Assembly: GCA_029055625.1 (NCBI GenBank)
Contig: JAIDCY010000030.1
Coordinates: 1 to 64,000, forward strand
DNA from: Ruminococcus sp.
Lineage (GTDB): Bacteria > Bacillota > Clostridia > Oscillospirales > Ruminococcaceae
Direction of reading: 5' to 3'
DNA length: 64,000 nt
The notes under the pieces were generated by a model. That model was not told where the DNA came from, made no database searches, and saw only the letters and a program-made list of their open reading frames with translations. How positions within the stretch are numbered: the stretch's first letter is position 1; each line of letters starts with the position of its first letter. A program made the translations under genes and the position numbers. This document shows, piece after piece, positions 27,969-38,282 of the stretch.

Positions 27969-29852
27969 TTACGTCCGCCGGAACTGGTGGGCAATACTAC
28001 TTTCCGACATCGTAAACATTACGGGTCTTCCATGCGGACAATGACGTATACTGTCGTTATAATATACCTGCTCCGCTAACACCTGCATTTCCTGAAGACT
28101 TGTCTTGTTATTCGCCTTTATCGCTGACCGACACGCTACTTTATGCATTATATCATCAAGTTTATGCGTCTGCGGATTCTGTACGTGCAGTTTCAGATTC
28201 TCCACTATCTCCGATATTATGCCTTCTATGTCCGTATCAGTTATGAAAGTGGGTATGGCTTTTACTTTTATATCCGGACTTCCTGAAAAATCAAACATAA
28301 AACCCATATTTTCAAGAATTTCTTTGTTTTCTTCAATTATTCCGGCTTCTTCCGTCGTGAAAAGTATACTGATTTCTGTTATCAGTATCTGTGTATACTG
28401 CCGACAGTCCTGACTTTTAAGACGTTCAAATATTATTCTTTCATGTCCGGCGTGCTTATCAATGATTATCATTTTTCTGTCATCCGTTTCCGCTATGATA
28501 TACAACCCCATTACCTCGCCTATCGCACGTATCGCCGGTATTTCGACTTTTTCCGGCTCTTTTAAAGTCTCCTGCTCCGGTTCAGTATCTTCTTCAAAAA
28601 GGCTACGGCTTATATACCGGAAACCGTCAAGCATTACCGGTTCTTCAACAGATTTTTTTTCCGGTTCTTCCGATATTTCCACGCTTTCCTGTAAAGTTCC
28701 TGAAATTTCCGCTTCCGCCTTATCTATTTCATCCACAGATACAAAAATATCTTCCGTCTGAAATTTTATATCTTCTTTTTCCGGACGCTCTTCAACTGCT
28801 TCTTCAACTTTTTCAGGTTCTTTTCTATCCGCCGGAAACTCAAACTCATATATCAGACCGTCCTGTATCATAGCACTTTTTACCGCAAAATATACCGCAT
28901 TTGTTACCGCTTTTTCGTCAGAAAATCTTACCTCAAGTTTTGAAGGGTGTATATTTACATCTGTATCTCCGGAATCTATCGAAATCATAAGCACACACGC
29001 CGGAAATTTTCCTGTCATCAACATATTTTCGTATGCACTCTCTAACGCTACAGAACATATCTTTGAATTTACATATCTTCCGTTGACAAAAAAATTCTGA
29101 AATGAACGGTTATTTTTTGCGTACAAAGGCTTTATTACATATCCTTCAACTCTGATTCCGTTTTCCTCGTATCTGACCGGTATCATATCATGTGCCATAT
29201 CCCTGCCGTATACTGAGTATATCGCAGAAAGTAATTCACCGTCACCGCTGGTGTTTATCTCAATCCGGTTATCCCGTATGAAACGGAACACTATTTCAGG
29301 GTGAGAAAGTGCGGTCTTCTGTACTATATGACTTATCGAATTTGCTTCTGTAACGTCTTTTTTCATGAATTTACATCTCGCCGGTACGTTATAGAACAAG
29401 TCCCTTATTATTATAGTTGTACCCTCAGGACAAGAACACTTTTCATATAATATTCTTTCGTTGTTTTCTATCCTGTATGATGTTCCCGTATCTTCAGAAT
29501 CTGTCTTTGTCATTACCTCTACTTTCGAGACCGCCGATACTGATGCTAACGCTTCCCCTCTGAATCCAAGCGTACAGATTTTATTCAAGTCCTCTTTATT
29601 CTTAATCTTACTCGTTGCGTGTCGCATAAATGCTTTAGGAACGTCTCCGTAACTCATTCCGCACCCGTCATCTGTAACTCGCATATACGTTTTGCCACCG
29701 TGTTTTATCTCAACCGTTATATGTCCTGCTCCGGCATCAATGGAATTTTCCACAAGCTCCTTTATAACTGATGCCGGTTTCTCTATTACCTCTCCGGCAG
29801 CTATCAGTTCCGCTATCTCTCTGCTGAGAACTTTTATTGACCTGTTTTTCAT
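27969..29852 (-). CDS. mutL: DNA mismatch repair protein MutL
   Basis: IAAGEVIEKPASVIKELVENSIDAGA, DDGCGM, GFRGEALASV; C-terminal ACRSAIKANN, CPHGRP. Confidence 0.97.
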   Translation of the reverse strand: MKNRSIKVLSREIAELIAAGEVIEKPASVIKELVENSIDAGAGHITVEIKHGGKTYMRVTDDGCGMSYGDVPKAFMRHATSKIKNKEDLNKICTLGFRGEALASVSAVSKVEVMTKTDSEDTGTSYRIENNERILYEKCSCPEGTTIIIRDLFYNVPARCKFMKKDVTEANSISHIVQKTALSHPEIVFRFIRDNRIEINTSGDGELLSAIYSVYGRDMAHDMIPVRYEENGIRVEGYVIKPLYAKNNRSFQNFFVNGRYVNSKICSVALESAYENMLMTGKFPACVLMISIDSGDTDVNIHPSKLEVRFSDEKAVTNAVYFAVKSAMIQDGLIYEFEFPADRKEPEKVEEAVEERPEKEDIKFQTEDIFVSVDEIDKAEAEISGTLQESVEISEEPEKKSVEEPVMLDGFRYISRSLFEEDTEPEQETLKEPEKVEIPAIRAIGEVMGLYIIAETDDRKMIIIDKHAGHERIIFERLKSQDCRQYTQILITEISILFTTEEAGIIEENKEILENMGFMFDFSGSPDIKVKAIPTFITDTDIEGIISEIVENLKLHVQNPQTHKLDDIMHKVACRSAIKANNKTSLQEMQVLAEQVYYNDSIRHCPHGRPVMFTMSESSIAHQFRRT

Positions 29853-30169
29853 ATGCCCAGTATCGTAAACAAGCCGTATTCAGCGAATACTTCCTGTACC
29901 CAGTCATTCAAGTCCTTTACCGCTTCTTTGGTACGTCCGAAAGATGTTTCACATATTGCCTGCCATGCTTCCGGTGTTATCTCCGTTGCCTCATACGGTG
30001 TATACTCCGGTATTACGTCAAGAAAAAGTTTCTTCAGTCCGGTATCAGTGAAGTCCTCATCATAGATATATATTGACTCGTCATTCCAGAAAAGATTATT
30101 CCATTTTCCTCTGAAAAATTCGTGACAGTCTGTCCCCCTGAGTTCGTCTTTCCTGATAAAATATTTCAT
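29849..30169 (-). CDS. Hypothetical protein
   Basis: 106-aa ORF overlapping the mutL start by 4 nt. Confidence 0.55.
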   Translation of the reverse strand: MKYFIRKDELRGTDCHEFFRGKWNNLFWNDESIYIYDEDFTDTGLKKLFLDVIPEYTPYEATEITPEAWQAICETSFGRTKEAVKDLNDWVQEVFAEYGLFTILGI

Positions 30170-30210
30170 TAAAATTCAACTCCTCTCAGTATTCAATATA
30201 TGCCGATTCT

Positions 30211-31869
30211 TTAATATTCATAATCATATCCATAATCATCATATCCGTAATCATAATAACCTTCGTTGTAATCATAACTATAATCATAGTCATAATCAGC
30301 GTTATAATCATAATCATAATTGTATTCGTCGTATTCCGGAGCGGTTGTAGTTGTGGTGGTGGTTGTGGTAATAATCCTGTTCGGGTCTATGAACGAACCT
30401 GCAACGTATCCGGCAAATGTTGTTGTGGTTTTTATAGGATTTCCGCCAACATCCGTCAGTAACTCCTCTGTGACTGCCTCTGTTACTACTTCCTCTGTAG
30501 TAGTTGTTGTTGTAGTTTCTTCCGTTGTTTCTTCTGTTGTCTCCTCTGCATTCTCTTCTGTGATTGTAGTATCTTCCATCATTTCCTCTGTGGTCTCTTC
30601 GGTAGTCTCTTCCGTAGTGGTTTCCTCTTCCGCTTCAGATACAAAATTCTCATTCAGCAATCCTAATTCATACTTCTTGTTCAGTATCCTTAAAACACTC
30701 TGGTCTATCCGTTCCGTTCCTATATCCCCACTCTCTACCGCTTCACATACGGCGTCTATCGCTTCCACAAGGTCGGAAGGCATCAGTATTACGTCAACTC
30801 CGGCTTTTATCGCCATTACTGACGCTTCCGCTGATGTATATATTTCCGAAATCGTACTCATCATATGCGAATCCGTTATTATTACTCCCTCAAAACCTAA
30901 CTCATTACGTAAAAGTTCCGTAACTACAGTACTTGACAAATCAGACGGCAACCAGTCACCTACTCCCGATATTACCTGATGTCCCACCATTATAAAATCT
31001 ACTCCGGCTGTTATTCCCGATTTGAACGGTAAAAATTCGGTGTTCCGCAAATCCTCTACTGAACGGTTTATTGTTACGTTTGCGTCATTATGTGTATCTC
31101 CTACTGACCCCCCTAAGCCCGGAAAGTGCTTCATTGTAGCCATAACTCCGGCATCTTTCAGACCTACCGCCACATTTGACGCCATATCTGCTACTATATC
31201 CGGATTACTGCTGAAAATACGGTCACCGAGTTCGCTGTAATATCCTGTAGTTTCATCTACAGTGTTTACGTCTGCTACAGGTGCGAAATCAAGATTAAAT
31301 CCGAGTGCTTTTAAATCCGTTCCTATCTGATAGCCTATCTCATACGATACGTGCGAATCGTTCTGTTCACCGTATACCGCCATATCTTCAAATGCCGTCG
31401 TTCCTAATGTATCCGCAACCCTCGCAACCGTTCCGCCTTCCTCGTCCACCGACATAAACATTCCTATCCCACTATTTGCCAATGCACACTCCTGTATGTC
31501 GCTTATCATCTGTGAAGTCTGTTCCGTAGTTTCGAGATTCTCCGAAAACATTATCAGTCCGCCTATGTTATAACTCGCTACAGAATCGGCTACTATATCG
31601 TCGTAAAGCGTTACTATATCGTATCCTGAAAGCTGTTCCGGTGTAGTAATAAACATCTGGCATACTTTATCATGCAGTGTCATCCTTTCAAGTACCTTTT
31701 CCGGCACTGTCTTCTCCGGAGTGGGTGGCTCTGTTTCAGGTTCTGTAGTCTCTGTAACCGGTTCTGTTGACGGCTCTTCCAAATCTTCCGGATTCTGTTT
31801 CTTCTCACCACACGCACATAACGTTAAACTCATACTCAACGCCATAGCCATTATATTTTTTATTTTCAT
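30211..31869 (-). CDS. Secreted GH3 (NagZ-like) glycoside hydrolase with T/E-rich linker and Tyr/Asp-rich tail
   Basis: Lipobox LTLCACG; MSVDEEGGTVAR, MKHFPGLGGSVGDTHND, VGHQVI, GVIITDSHMM; tail EYDEYNYDYDYNADYDYDYSYDYNEGYYDYGYDDYGYDYEY. Confidence 0.9.
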   Translation of the reverse strand: MKIKNIMAMALSMSLTLCACGEKKQNPEDLEEPSTEPVTETTEPETEPPTPEKTVPEKVLERMTLHDKVCQMFITTPEQLSGYDIVTLYDDIVADSVASYNIGGLIMFSENLETTEQTSQMISDIQECALANSGIGMFMSVDEEGGTVARVADTLGTTAFEDMAVYGEQNDSHVSYEIGYQIGTDLKALGFNLDFAPVADVNTVDETTGYYSELGDRIFSSNPDIVADMASNVAVGLKDAGVMATMKHFPGLGGSVGDTHNDANVTINRSVEDLRNTEFLPFKSGITAGVDFIMVGHQVISGVGDWLPSDLSSTVVTELLRNELGFEGVIITDSHMMSTISEIYTSAEASVMAIKAGVDVILMPSDLVEAIDAVCEAVESGDIGTERIDQSVLRILNKKYELGLLNENFVSEAEEETTTEETTEETTEEMMEDTTITEENAEETTEETTEETTTTTTTEEVVTEAVTEELLTDVGGNPIKTTTTFAGYVAGSFIDPNRIITTTTTTTTTAPEYDEYNYDYDYNADYDYDYSYDYNEGYYDYGYDDYGYDYEY

Positions 31870-31884
31870 CTGAAATCCTCCATT

Positions 31885-34500
31885 TTATTTTGTAATTTCT
31901 ATCAAATCATTTAACAACATTCTGCACTCACTGTCTGTTAATTCGTCTATGTTCGTCTTCCGGAGCATATTTACTACTGTTTCATGGTTTACGCTATCAA
32001 AAGTTATCTGACTGTTTTCACCTCCGGCGGTAATATTTTCATGATTAGTATGCGTTTCTTCCATTTCATTGAGTATCTCTTTCGCACGGTTTATTACTTT
32101 AGCAGGAAGTCCCGCAAGTCTGGCGACGTCAACGCCATAACTCTCATCTATTCCGCCTCTGACTATCTTTCTTAAAAAGCGTATCGTACTGCCTCGCTTG
32201 TTTACTGCGATACTATAATTCTTTACGCCTTCAAGTTCGTTTTCAAGTCCGATAAGTTCATGATAATGTGTGGCAAAAAGCGTCTTACAACCTAACTTCT
32301 TTGACGTACATATATATTCCGCTACCGCTTTTGCGATACTTACTCCGTCGTATGTAGACGTACCCCGTCCCACCTCGTCGAGTATCACAAGACTGTCAGG
32401 TGTGGCATTCTTCAGTATATCCGCAACCTCGCTCATCTCTACCATAAATGTACTCTGTCCGGCTGTCAGGTCGTCAGATGCCCCTATACGTGTAAAAATC
32501 CTGTCCGTTATCGATATTTTCGCAGAATCAGCCGGTACAAAACTTCCAATCTGTGCCATAAGTACTATCAGTGCGGTCTGTCTCATATACGTTGACTTTC
32601 CCGACATATTAGGTCCTGTGATTACAGACATTCTGTTCTCTTTCTTATCAATGTAAAGGTCATTAGGTATAAACATTTCATCTTCAAGCATTACCTCTAC
32701 TACAGGATGTCTTCCGCCTTTTATATCTATTGTACCGTCAAGCGATATTTCCGGCTTTATATAAAGGTTTCTTATGGCAACATCCGCAAACGAACACAAA
32801 ACATCTACAGATGCTACCGCTATAGCTGTACGCTGTACCTTTTCAAGCATGGTTGCTATATAATCCCTGACCTCTATAAATATATCCGCTTCAAGTGCCA
32901 ATGCCTTATCTTTCGCACCAAGTATTGAATTTTCTGCGTTCTTGAGTTCCTCTGTTATGAAACGTTCCGCATTTGCGAGAGTCTGTTTACGTGTCCAGTC
33001 TTTCGGGATATACTCGTAATATGAACGTGTAACCTCCAGATAATAGCCGAATACCTTATTGAATCCTATCTTCAGATTCTTTATACCTGTTCGCTCCCGT
33101 TCCTTATCAAGTATTTTATCAATTATTTCCTGATTATTATTCATTATGTGCCGTAAATCGTCAAGCTCCCTGTTGAAACCGTCCTTTATTACTCCGCCGT
33201 CCTTTAAAATTACCGGTGGTTCATCGGTTATCGCCTTTTCAACAACTTTTACTATCTCTTCAAGTCCGGAAATATCGCTGTTATACCTCGTCAGCAGTTT
33301 TGAAGTTCCGAGTTTTTCAAGTTCATTCTTTATAGCCGGTAATCTTACAGCCGTAAGCGACAGGGCTTTTATATCCCTGGGATTCGCCCGTTTATACATA
33401 ATTTTTGTCATAAGTCTTTCAAGGTCATATACACCCGATAACAGATTCTGCAACTCGTAAAGTACTACACTTTTACGTCTGAGTGCGTCGACGGCATCGA
33501 GACGTTCTATTATCCGTGCCGGACTTTTTAACGGTTGCTCTATCCAGTTTTTCAGTAATCGTCTGCCCATCGAAGTCTTGGCGGAATCGAGTACCCATAA
33601 AAGCGAACCTCTCCGCTCCTTATTACGTAACGTCTCCGTCAGTTCGAGATTCCGACGTGCATTAAGGTCAAGCCCCATGAATGATTCTTCTTTCAGTATT
33701 TCAAGTGTGGTAAATCTTGAAACTGATGTTTTCTGTGTATCGTTTATATAGTCGAAAAGTCCGCATACCGCCGAACAGTCCGCACCATAACTACTTATAC
33801 CCAGCTCCTCCGGCGATTTCCTGAATACACTTTCTATTATGTCGTGATTCCCTGCCGGATAAAAATTTTCCTTATCCCTTAACGTTACCGTACATTTTAA
33901 CCGCAACTTTATAAAATCACATACATTTTTAAGTGAAAGAAAACTTTCCGGAAATATAATCTCCGCTGGCTGACATCTTGAAAGTTCGTTTATTATTTCA
34001 GCTTCTATATCGTTACCATCCATGATACTTAAAAATGCCTCACCTGTTGAAATATCCGCAGATGCTATCGCACATACCCTGTTATAGCTATCATAAAAGA
34101 TACTGCATATATAGTTATTTCTGCTATCATCAAGCATCGTACTGTCTGTAAGTGTACCCGGTGTCACAACCCTTATAACGTCTCGCCTTACTATGTCCTT
34201 ATTTGAAGTGGGTTCTGTCAGCTGTTCGCATACCGCTACTTTATGTCCTAAATCAACCAGCTTCTTTATATACGTATCTGCTGCATGATACGGCACACCA
34301 CACATCGGGGCTCTCTCTTCAAGTCCGCACTCCTTACCTGTCAATGTAAGTTCTATAGCTTTTGATACCGTTATTGCGTCATCAAAAAACATTTCGTAAA
34401 AATCGCCTACACGGAAAAATAATATACAGTCTTTATAATTATCTTTTATCTCAAAATACTGTCGCATCATGGCAGATACTTTTTTTCTGTCAACGTTCAT
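31885..34500 (-). CDS. mutS: DNA mismatch repair protein MutS
   Basis: FFRVGDFYEMFFDDA; ITGPNMSGKSTYMRQTALI; DEVGRGTSTYDGVSIA; FATHYHEL. Confidence 0.98.
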   Translation of the reverse strand: MNVDRKKVSAMMRQYFEIKDNYKDCILFFRVGDFYEMFFDDAITVSKAIELTLTGKECGLEERAPMCGVPYHAADTYIKKLVDLGHKVAVCEQLTEPTSNKDIVRRDVIRVVTPGTLTDSTMLDDSRNNYICSIFYDSYNRVCAIASADISTGEAFLSIMDGNDIEAEIINELSRCQPAEIIFPESFLSLKNVCDFIKLRLKCTVTLRDKENFYPAGNHDIIESVFRKSPEELGISSYGADCSAVCGLFDYINDTQKTSVSRFTTLEILKEESFMGLDLNARRNLELTETLRNKERRGSLLWVLDSAKTSMGRRLLKNWIEQPLKSPARIIERLDAVDALRRKSVVLYELQNLLSGVYDLERLMTKIMYKRANPRDIKALSLTAVRLPAIKNELEKLGTSKLLTRYNSDISGLEEIVKVVEKAITDEPPVILKDGGVIKDGFNRELDDLRHIMNNNQEIIDKILDKERERTGIKNLKIGFNKVFGYYLEVTRSYYEYIPKDWTRKQTLANAERFITEELKNAENSILGAKDKALALEADIFIEVRDYIATMLEKVQRTAIAVASVDVLCSFADVAIRNLYIKPEISLDGTIDIKGGRHPVVEVMLEDEMFIPNDLYIDKKENRMSVITGPNMSGKSTYMRQTALIVLMAQIGSFVPADSAKISITDRIFTRIGASDDLTAGQSTFMVEMSEVADILKNATPDSLVILDEVGRGTSTYDGVSIAKAVAEYICTSKKLGCKTLFATHYHELIGLENELEGVKNYSIAVNKRGSTIRFLRKIVRGGIDESYGVDVARLAGLPAKVINRAKEILNEMEETHTNHENITAGGENSQITFDSVNHETVVNMLRKTNIDELTDSECRMLLNDLIEITK

Positions 34501-34910
34501 CAGTTACAACCTCCGCACGCTGTACAGTCTCCGCTACAACCTCTCTTTATCTCGCACGTTTCCGGATTCTGACCGTTCGCACACATAGTGATAATCTGAT
34601 TCATATTGCTTACCAGTTCTTCAAGTGCTTTCTGTGTAGCATTGAATACTATCATATGCGGATTATTCATTATTTTCTGATACAGTGCCTGCGTCTCCTT
34701 ATCAATAGTGTTGATTCTGTCAAAATCAGGATTCTCACTACTCATTACCGTACGCATTTCCGCACGTAATTCATCAAAATGTGTTATTTCTGATTGCAGT
34801 TCCGCATCTTCATCATTCACCTGTTTTGCGAGAGTATAGGCAATGTATCGGTCGTCCTGCTGAAGTTCTTTTCCTAACTCTCTCGTTAACTGAATAATTC
34901 TGTCGTCCAT
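34500..34910 (-). CDS. YlbF/YmcA-family protein with Cys-rich C-terminus
   Basis: MDDRIIQLTRELGKELQQDDRYIAYTLAKQ; adjacent to miaB; C-terminal CSGDCTACGGCN. Confidence 0.8.
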   Translation of the reverse strand: MDDRIIQLTRELGKELQQDDRYIAYTLAKQVNDEDAELQSEITHFDELRAEMRTVMSSENPDFDRINTIDKETQALYQKIMNNPHMIVFNATQKALEELVSNMNQIITMCANGQNPETCEIKRGCSGDCTACGGCN

Positions 34911-34938
34911 AAATAATTCTCCTTTTATCTTCAATTTT

Positions 34939-36312
34939 TTATATTATCCTGCCGGTGACAGCCCAGTTCATAGCGTCTGTAACCTCTATCTCTACAAAAT
35001 CCCCTGTTAAAGACCTGTCCCCGACAAATTCCGCTATTATAAATTCGTCACTCTTTCCCGTTACGTACCCTGCCCGCTTCTTTGATTCACCGTCAACCAG
35101 TACACGCATACGTCTGCCGATAAAGCGTTTATAATTTTCCGTCGATACCTCACGTTGCACCTCTAACAATTTCCGCATTCGCATACTTTTTACTTCCTCC
35201 GGTATCATATCCACTATTTCAGATGCTTTCGTACCTGTACGCCTCGAATATATGAACGAATAAATATTATCATATCTGATACGCTTTATTATATCCAGAG
35301 TTTCCTGAAACTCTTCATCCGTCTCGTTCGGAAATCCTACTATTATATCCGTCGTCAGTGAAAAATCAGGGTCATTACGCCGTATGTAGTCTACCGTCTC
35401 CAAATACTGTCCCACTGTATAACGTCTGTTCATTCTCTCAAGTACGCTGTTACTTCCGCTCTGTATCGGTAAATGCAGATGCTTCGCAACTTTTTTACAA
35501 TCGAATATCGTATCTATTAACTCTCTGGTGGCATCTTTCGGGTGAGATGACATAAACCGTATTACAAAATCACCGTCTATTCTGTCTATCCGCCGAAGCA
35601 GGTCAGGAAACGTTACATTTTCCGCCAAATCTTTTCCGTATGAATTTACATTCTGTCCGAGTAGCATTATTTCCTTATATCCGTTACTGACTAACTTTTC
35701 TACTTCCTCTGTTATATCTTCCGGTCTCCTGCTCCTTTCACGACCCCTGACATACGGTACTATACAGTAAGTACAGAAATTATTACAGCCAAACATTATA
35801 GGTACTGATGCCTTGTATGTACTTTCCCTTACCTGCTCCGTATGTTCTGAAAAATCATCATACTCTCCCGTATCTGCGGAAAATTTTACTCCTCGCAGAC
35901 AATCCAGCAACAGTTTCGGTAACGTGTTTATCGCTGACGTTCCCATTACAAAATCTATCTGCGGATATTTTTTCCGTATCTTCTCTACTACGTGTTCCTG
36001 TGCGGTCATACAGCCGGAAAGTCCCATTATCAGCGACGGTTTTTCCTCTTTCAGTTTCTTCATGCTCCCGATTATTCCGTATACTCTCTCTTCCGCACTC
36101 TCCCTGACAGCACACGTATTCAATATTATTATATCCGCTTGTCTCTCGTCGTCGGTGAAGTCGTATCCCATACGCTTTAACATTCCCTTTATCTTCTCAC
36201 CGTCTGATACGTTCAGCTGACACCCGAAACTCCGAACATATGCAAGTCGTTTCCTGTCGGATAATATCGCCCCTACCTCTTTTATAATAACATCATTTTC
36301 CCTCAAAATCAA
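34939..36312 (-). CDS. miaB: tRNA-2-methylthio-N6-dimethylallyladenosine synthase
   Basis: SFGCQLNVSDGEK, LNTCAVRESAEERVYG, FGCNNFCTYCIVPYVRGRERSR, TRAM domain. Confidence 0.97.
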   Translation of the reverse strand: MILRENDVIIKEVGAILSDRKRLAYVRSFGCQLNVSDGEKIKGMLKRMGYDFTDDERQADIIILNTCAVRESAEERVYGIIGSMKKLKEEKPSLIMGLSGCMTAQEHVVEKIRKKYPQIDFVMGTSAINTLPKLLLDCLRGVKFSADTGEYDDFSEHTEQVRESTYKASVPIMFGCNNFCTYCIVPYVRGRERSRRPEDITEEVEKLVSNGYKEIMLLGQNVNSYGKDLAENVTFPDLLRRIDRIDGDFVIRFMSSHPKDATRELIDTIFDCKKVAKHLHLPIQSGSNSVLERMNRRYTVGQYLETVDYIRRNDPDFSLTTDIIVGFPNETDEEFQETLDIIKRIRYDNIYSFIYSRRTGTKASEIVDMIPEEVKSMRMRKLLEVQREVSTENYKRFIGRRMRVLVDGESKKRAGYVTGKSDEFIIAEFVGDRSLTGDFVEIEVTDAMNWAVTGRII

Positions 36313-36575
36313 ATTCCTCTCATTCTTTCATAATCAGGTATTATGTTATTATAGCACATATCAAACCATTTTTCAAGTACAATTGATTATTTAAACATGA
36401 ATTTACATAAAATTTTCACCTCCGTATCGTCATAATATATAAAAATTTATCAATAATTTTGTACATTAATACAAATTATGAATTTTCTGTGAGAGTTTTT
36501 ATTATCTCAGCCGTCCAATATATGAACGGTTTTCCATACCGTAATATGAAAAAATTTTTTGAAGGAGGATTTTTT

Positions 36576-38126
36576 ATGTTTAAAAAATCAAAAACCGCTG
36601 TCTTAACAGCACTCACCGTTATGCTTTCGGCATTCAGTCCGCTTGCGACGTACGCCGATAACGTCGAACCTGTCGAAACTATCCCCGACAGAAATTCCGT
36701 ACAGGAACTTATTGACGCTCCGGAAGTTCTCGACGGTGAACCCGTTCAGACTACTTCCGCCGTCTCAACCATTCCCGACAGACTTAATACCTGTACAAGT
36801 GTTCCCGCACTCGGAGTACAGCCGGAAGAGTTTCCGCTTAAAAGAGATTTCGACGTCACCGTAAAAGTAGTAGACGACAGAACCAACGAACATCTCGACG
36901 GTGTGAAAATACATTTTGTCGAAACGGAAACCCTCACAAGCAACGTAATTAAACGTGATTTCGGTACGTGGGATTCCTCACAGTCAGAAAGCTACATCGT
37001 TAACCCCGACTACTATTTTACTGATTTATCTTCTATGTTCCTGCTTACCGCTGTTATTGAGGAGATGCCGGAAGGTTATTACCTTATAGGTGGCTCTAAT
37101 ATAATGGACGAACAGATTGACAGTGCTATGGCGTGGTATCCCGGAGGTGAAAACTATAAACCAATTACCGAGTTGACAATACCTCTTGTTAATGAATACG
37201 GTACGGTAAAGGCGGTATGCAATCTGATTGACGGCGATACCGGCGAATATATCGAGGGGGCGGAAGTATCACTGAGCGAGTGGGACAAAGACGGAAATCT
37301 CGGAAACTGCGTTGAATGGGTTTCAGGCGGTAAGGAAGAAACTATTGATTTTAAATATAAAATTCCACACAACGAACGTAAAGTTCCGGATTACGGTTTC
37401 CGTTCTACTATTCAGTTTGTGGTAGATAAGCTACCCGAAAAATACAACGCTTATACTTTCAGTCCGTTCGACGAACAATATGCGGACTATCATTCAGATG
37501 TCCTTGAATTTAACGTATATCTTTACGAGGACGGCAAAGAACATCCTGATACCTCTGATATTGTGTATACCAAATGTGCTTCATGCGGTAAATCCATACC
37601 TTCTGACGAAGCCGTAAAAACTCCGTATAACAATTTCTGCAAGGAATGTTACGCAAACATAAGACCTATAACAACGACTTCTACCACAACGTCATATGAT
37701 TATCTCACTACTACCACAACAACTTCTACTGTTATAGCTTGCAAGGCGTGTGACATATGCGGTATGATGATAGACGTTAATGACGGCGTAACAACTCCGC
37801 TCGGACTTTTTGTTTGTCCTAAATGCAAATCTTCCGGAGCAGGCGGTACAAGACCTCAGTTCCCGACAGAATCCACTACAACCAATGATTTTATTTACGG
37901 TGACGCCAACTGCGATTACTCCATATCTCTCGCAGATGCCGTAATCATTATGCAATCCCTCGCAAATCCTGACAAAATCATTCTCTCTGAGCAGGGCGTA
38001 CTTAATGCAGATGTATACAATACCGGAGATGGTATTACTACTTCAGATGCCCTCACAATTCAGGAAATAATGATAGGTCTTCGCTCAGAATCTGATTTAC
38101 CGGTATTTACGGATATTCCCGACTGA
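36576..38126 (+). CDS. Secreted dockerin protein with two CxxC zinc-ribbon-like modules
   Basis: RBS GAAGGAGG before ATG 36576; signal peptide MFKKSKTAVLTALTVMLSAFSPLATYA; CASCGKSIPSDEAVKTPYNNFCKECY and CDICGMMIDVNDGVTTPLGLFVCPKC; C-terminal GDANCDYSISLADAVIIMQSLANP dockerin. Confidence 0.85.
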   Translation: MFKKSKTAVLTALTVMLSAFSPLATYADNVEPVETIPDRNSVQELIDAPEVLDGEPVQTTSAVSTIPDRLNTCTSVPALGVQPEEFPLKRDFDVTVKVVDDRTNEHLDGVKIHFVETETLTSNVIKRDFGTWDSSQSESYIVNPDYYFTDLSSMFLLTAVIEEMPEGYYLIGGSNIMDEQIDSAMAWYPGGENYKPITELTIPLVNEYGTVKAVCNLIDGDTGEYIEGAEVSLSEWDKDGNLGNCVEWVSGGKEETIDFKYKIPHNERKVPDYGFRSTIQFVVDKLPEKYNAYTFSPFDEQYADYHSDVLEFNVYLYEDGKEHPDTSDIVYTKCASCGKSIPSDEAVKTPYNNFCKECYANIRPITTTSTTTSYDYLTTTTTTSTVIACKACDICGMMIDVNDGVTTPLGLFVCPKCKSSGAGGTRPQFPTESTTTNDFIYGDANCDYSISLADAVIIMQSLANPDKIILSEQGVLNADVYNTGDGITTSDALTIQEIMIGLRSESDLPVFTDIPD

Positions 38127-38167
38127 TAACAGCCAATATTCTACTCTCCTAAATAAATAATACAGAA

Positions 38168-38202
38168 AGGACGGTACTGCAAAAACAGACCGTCTTTTCT
38201 GT
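38168..38202 (+). terminator. Rho-independent terminator
   Basis: GGACGGT..ACAGACCGTCTTTTC. Confidence 0.5.
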
Positions 38203-38227
38203 TTACAAAATTTAACACGCAATATGC

Positions 38228-38260
38228 GAAAAAAGGAACTCCGGAGAGTTCCTTTCTTCA
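38228..38260. terminator. Bidirectional terminator
   Basis: AAAAAAGGAACTCCGGAGAGTTCCTTTCTT. Confidence 0.75.
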
Positions 38261-38282
38261 TTATATCATTATATTTGAGGGA

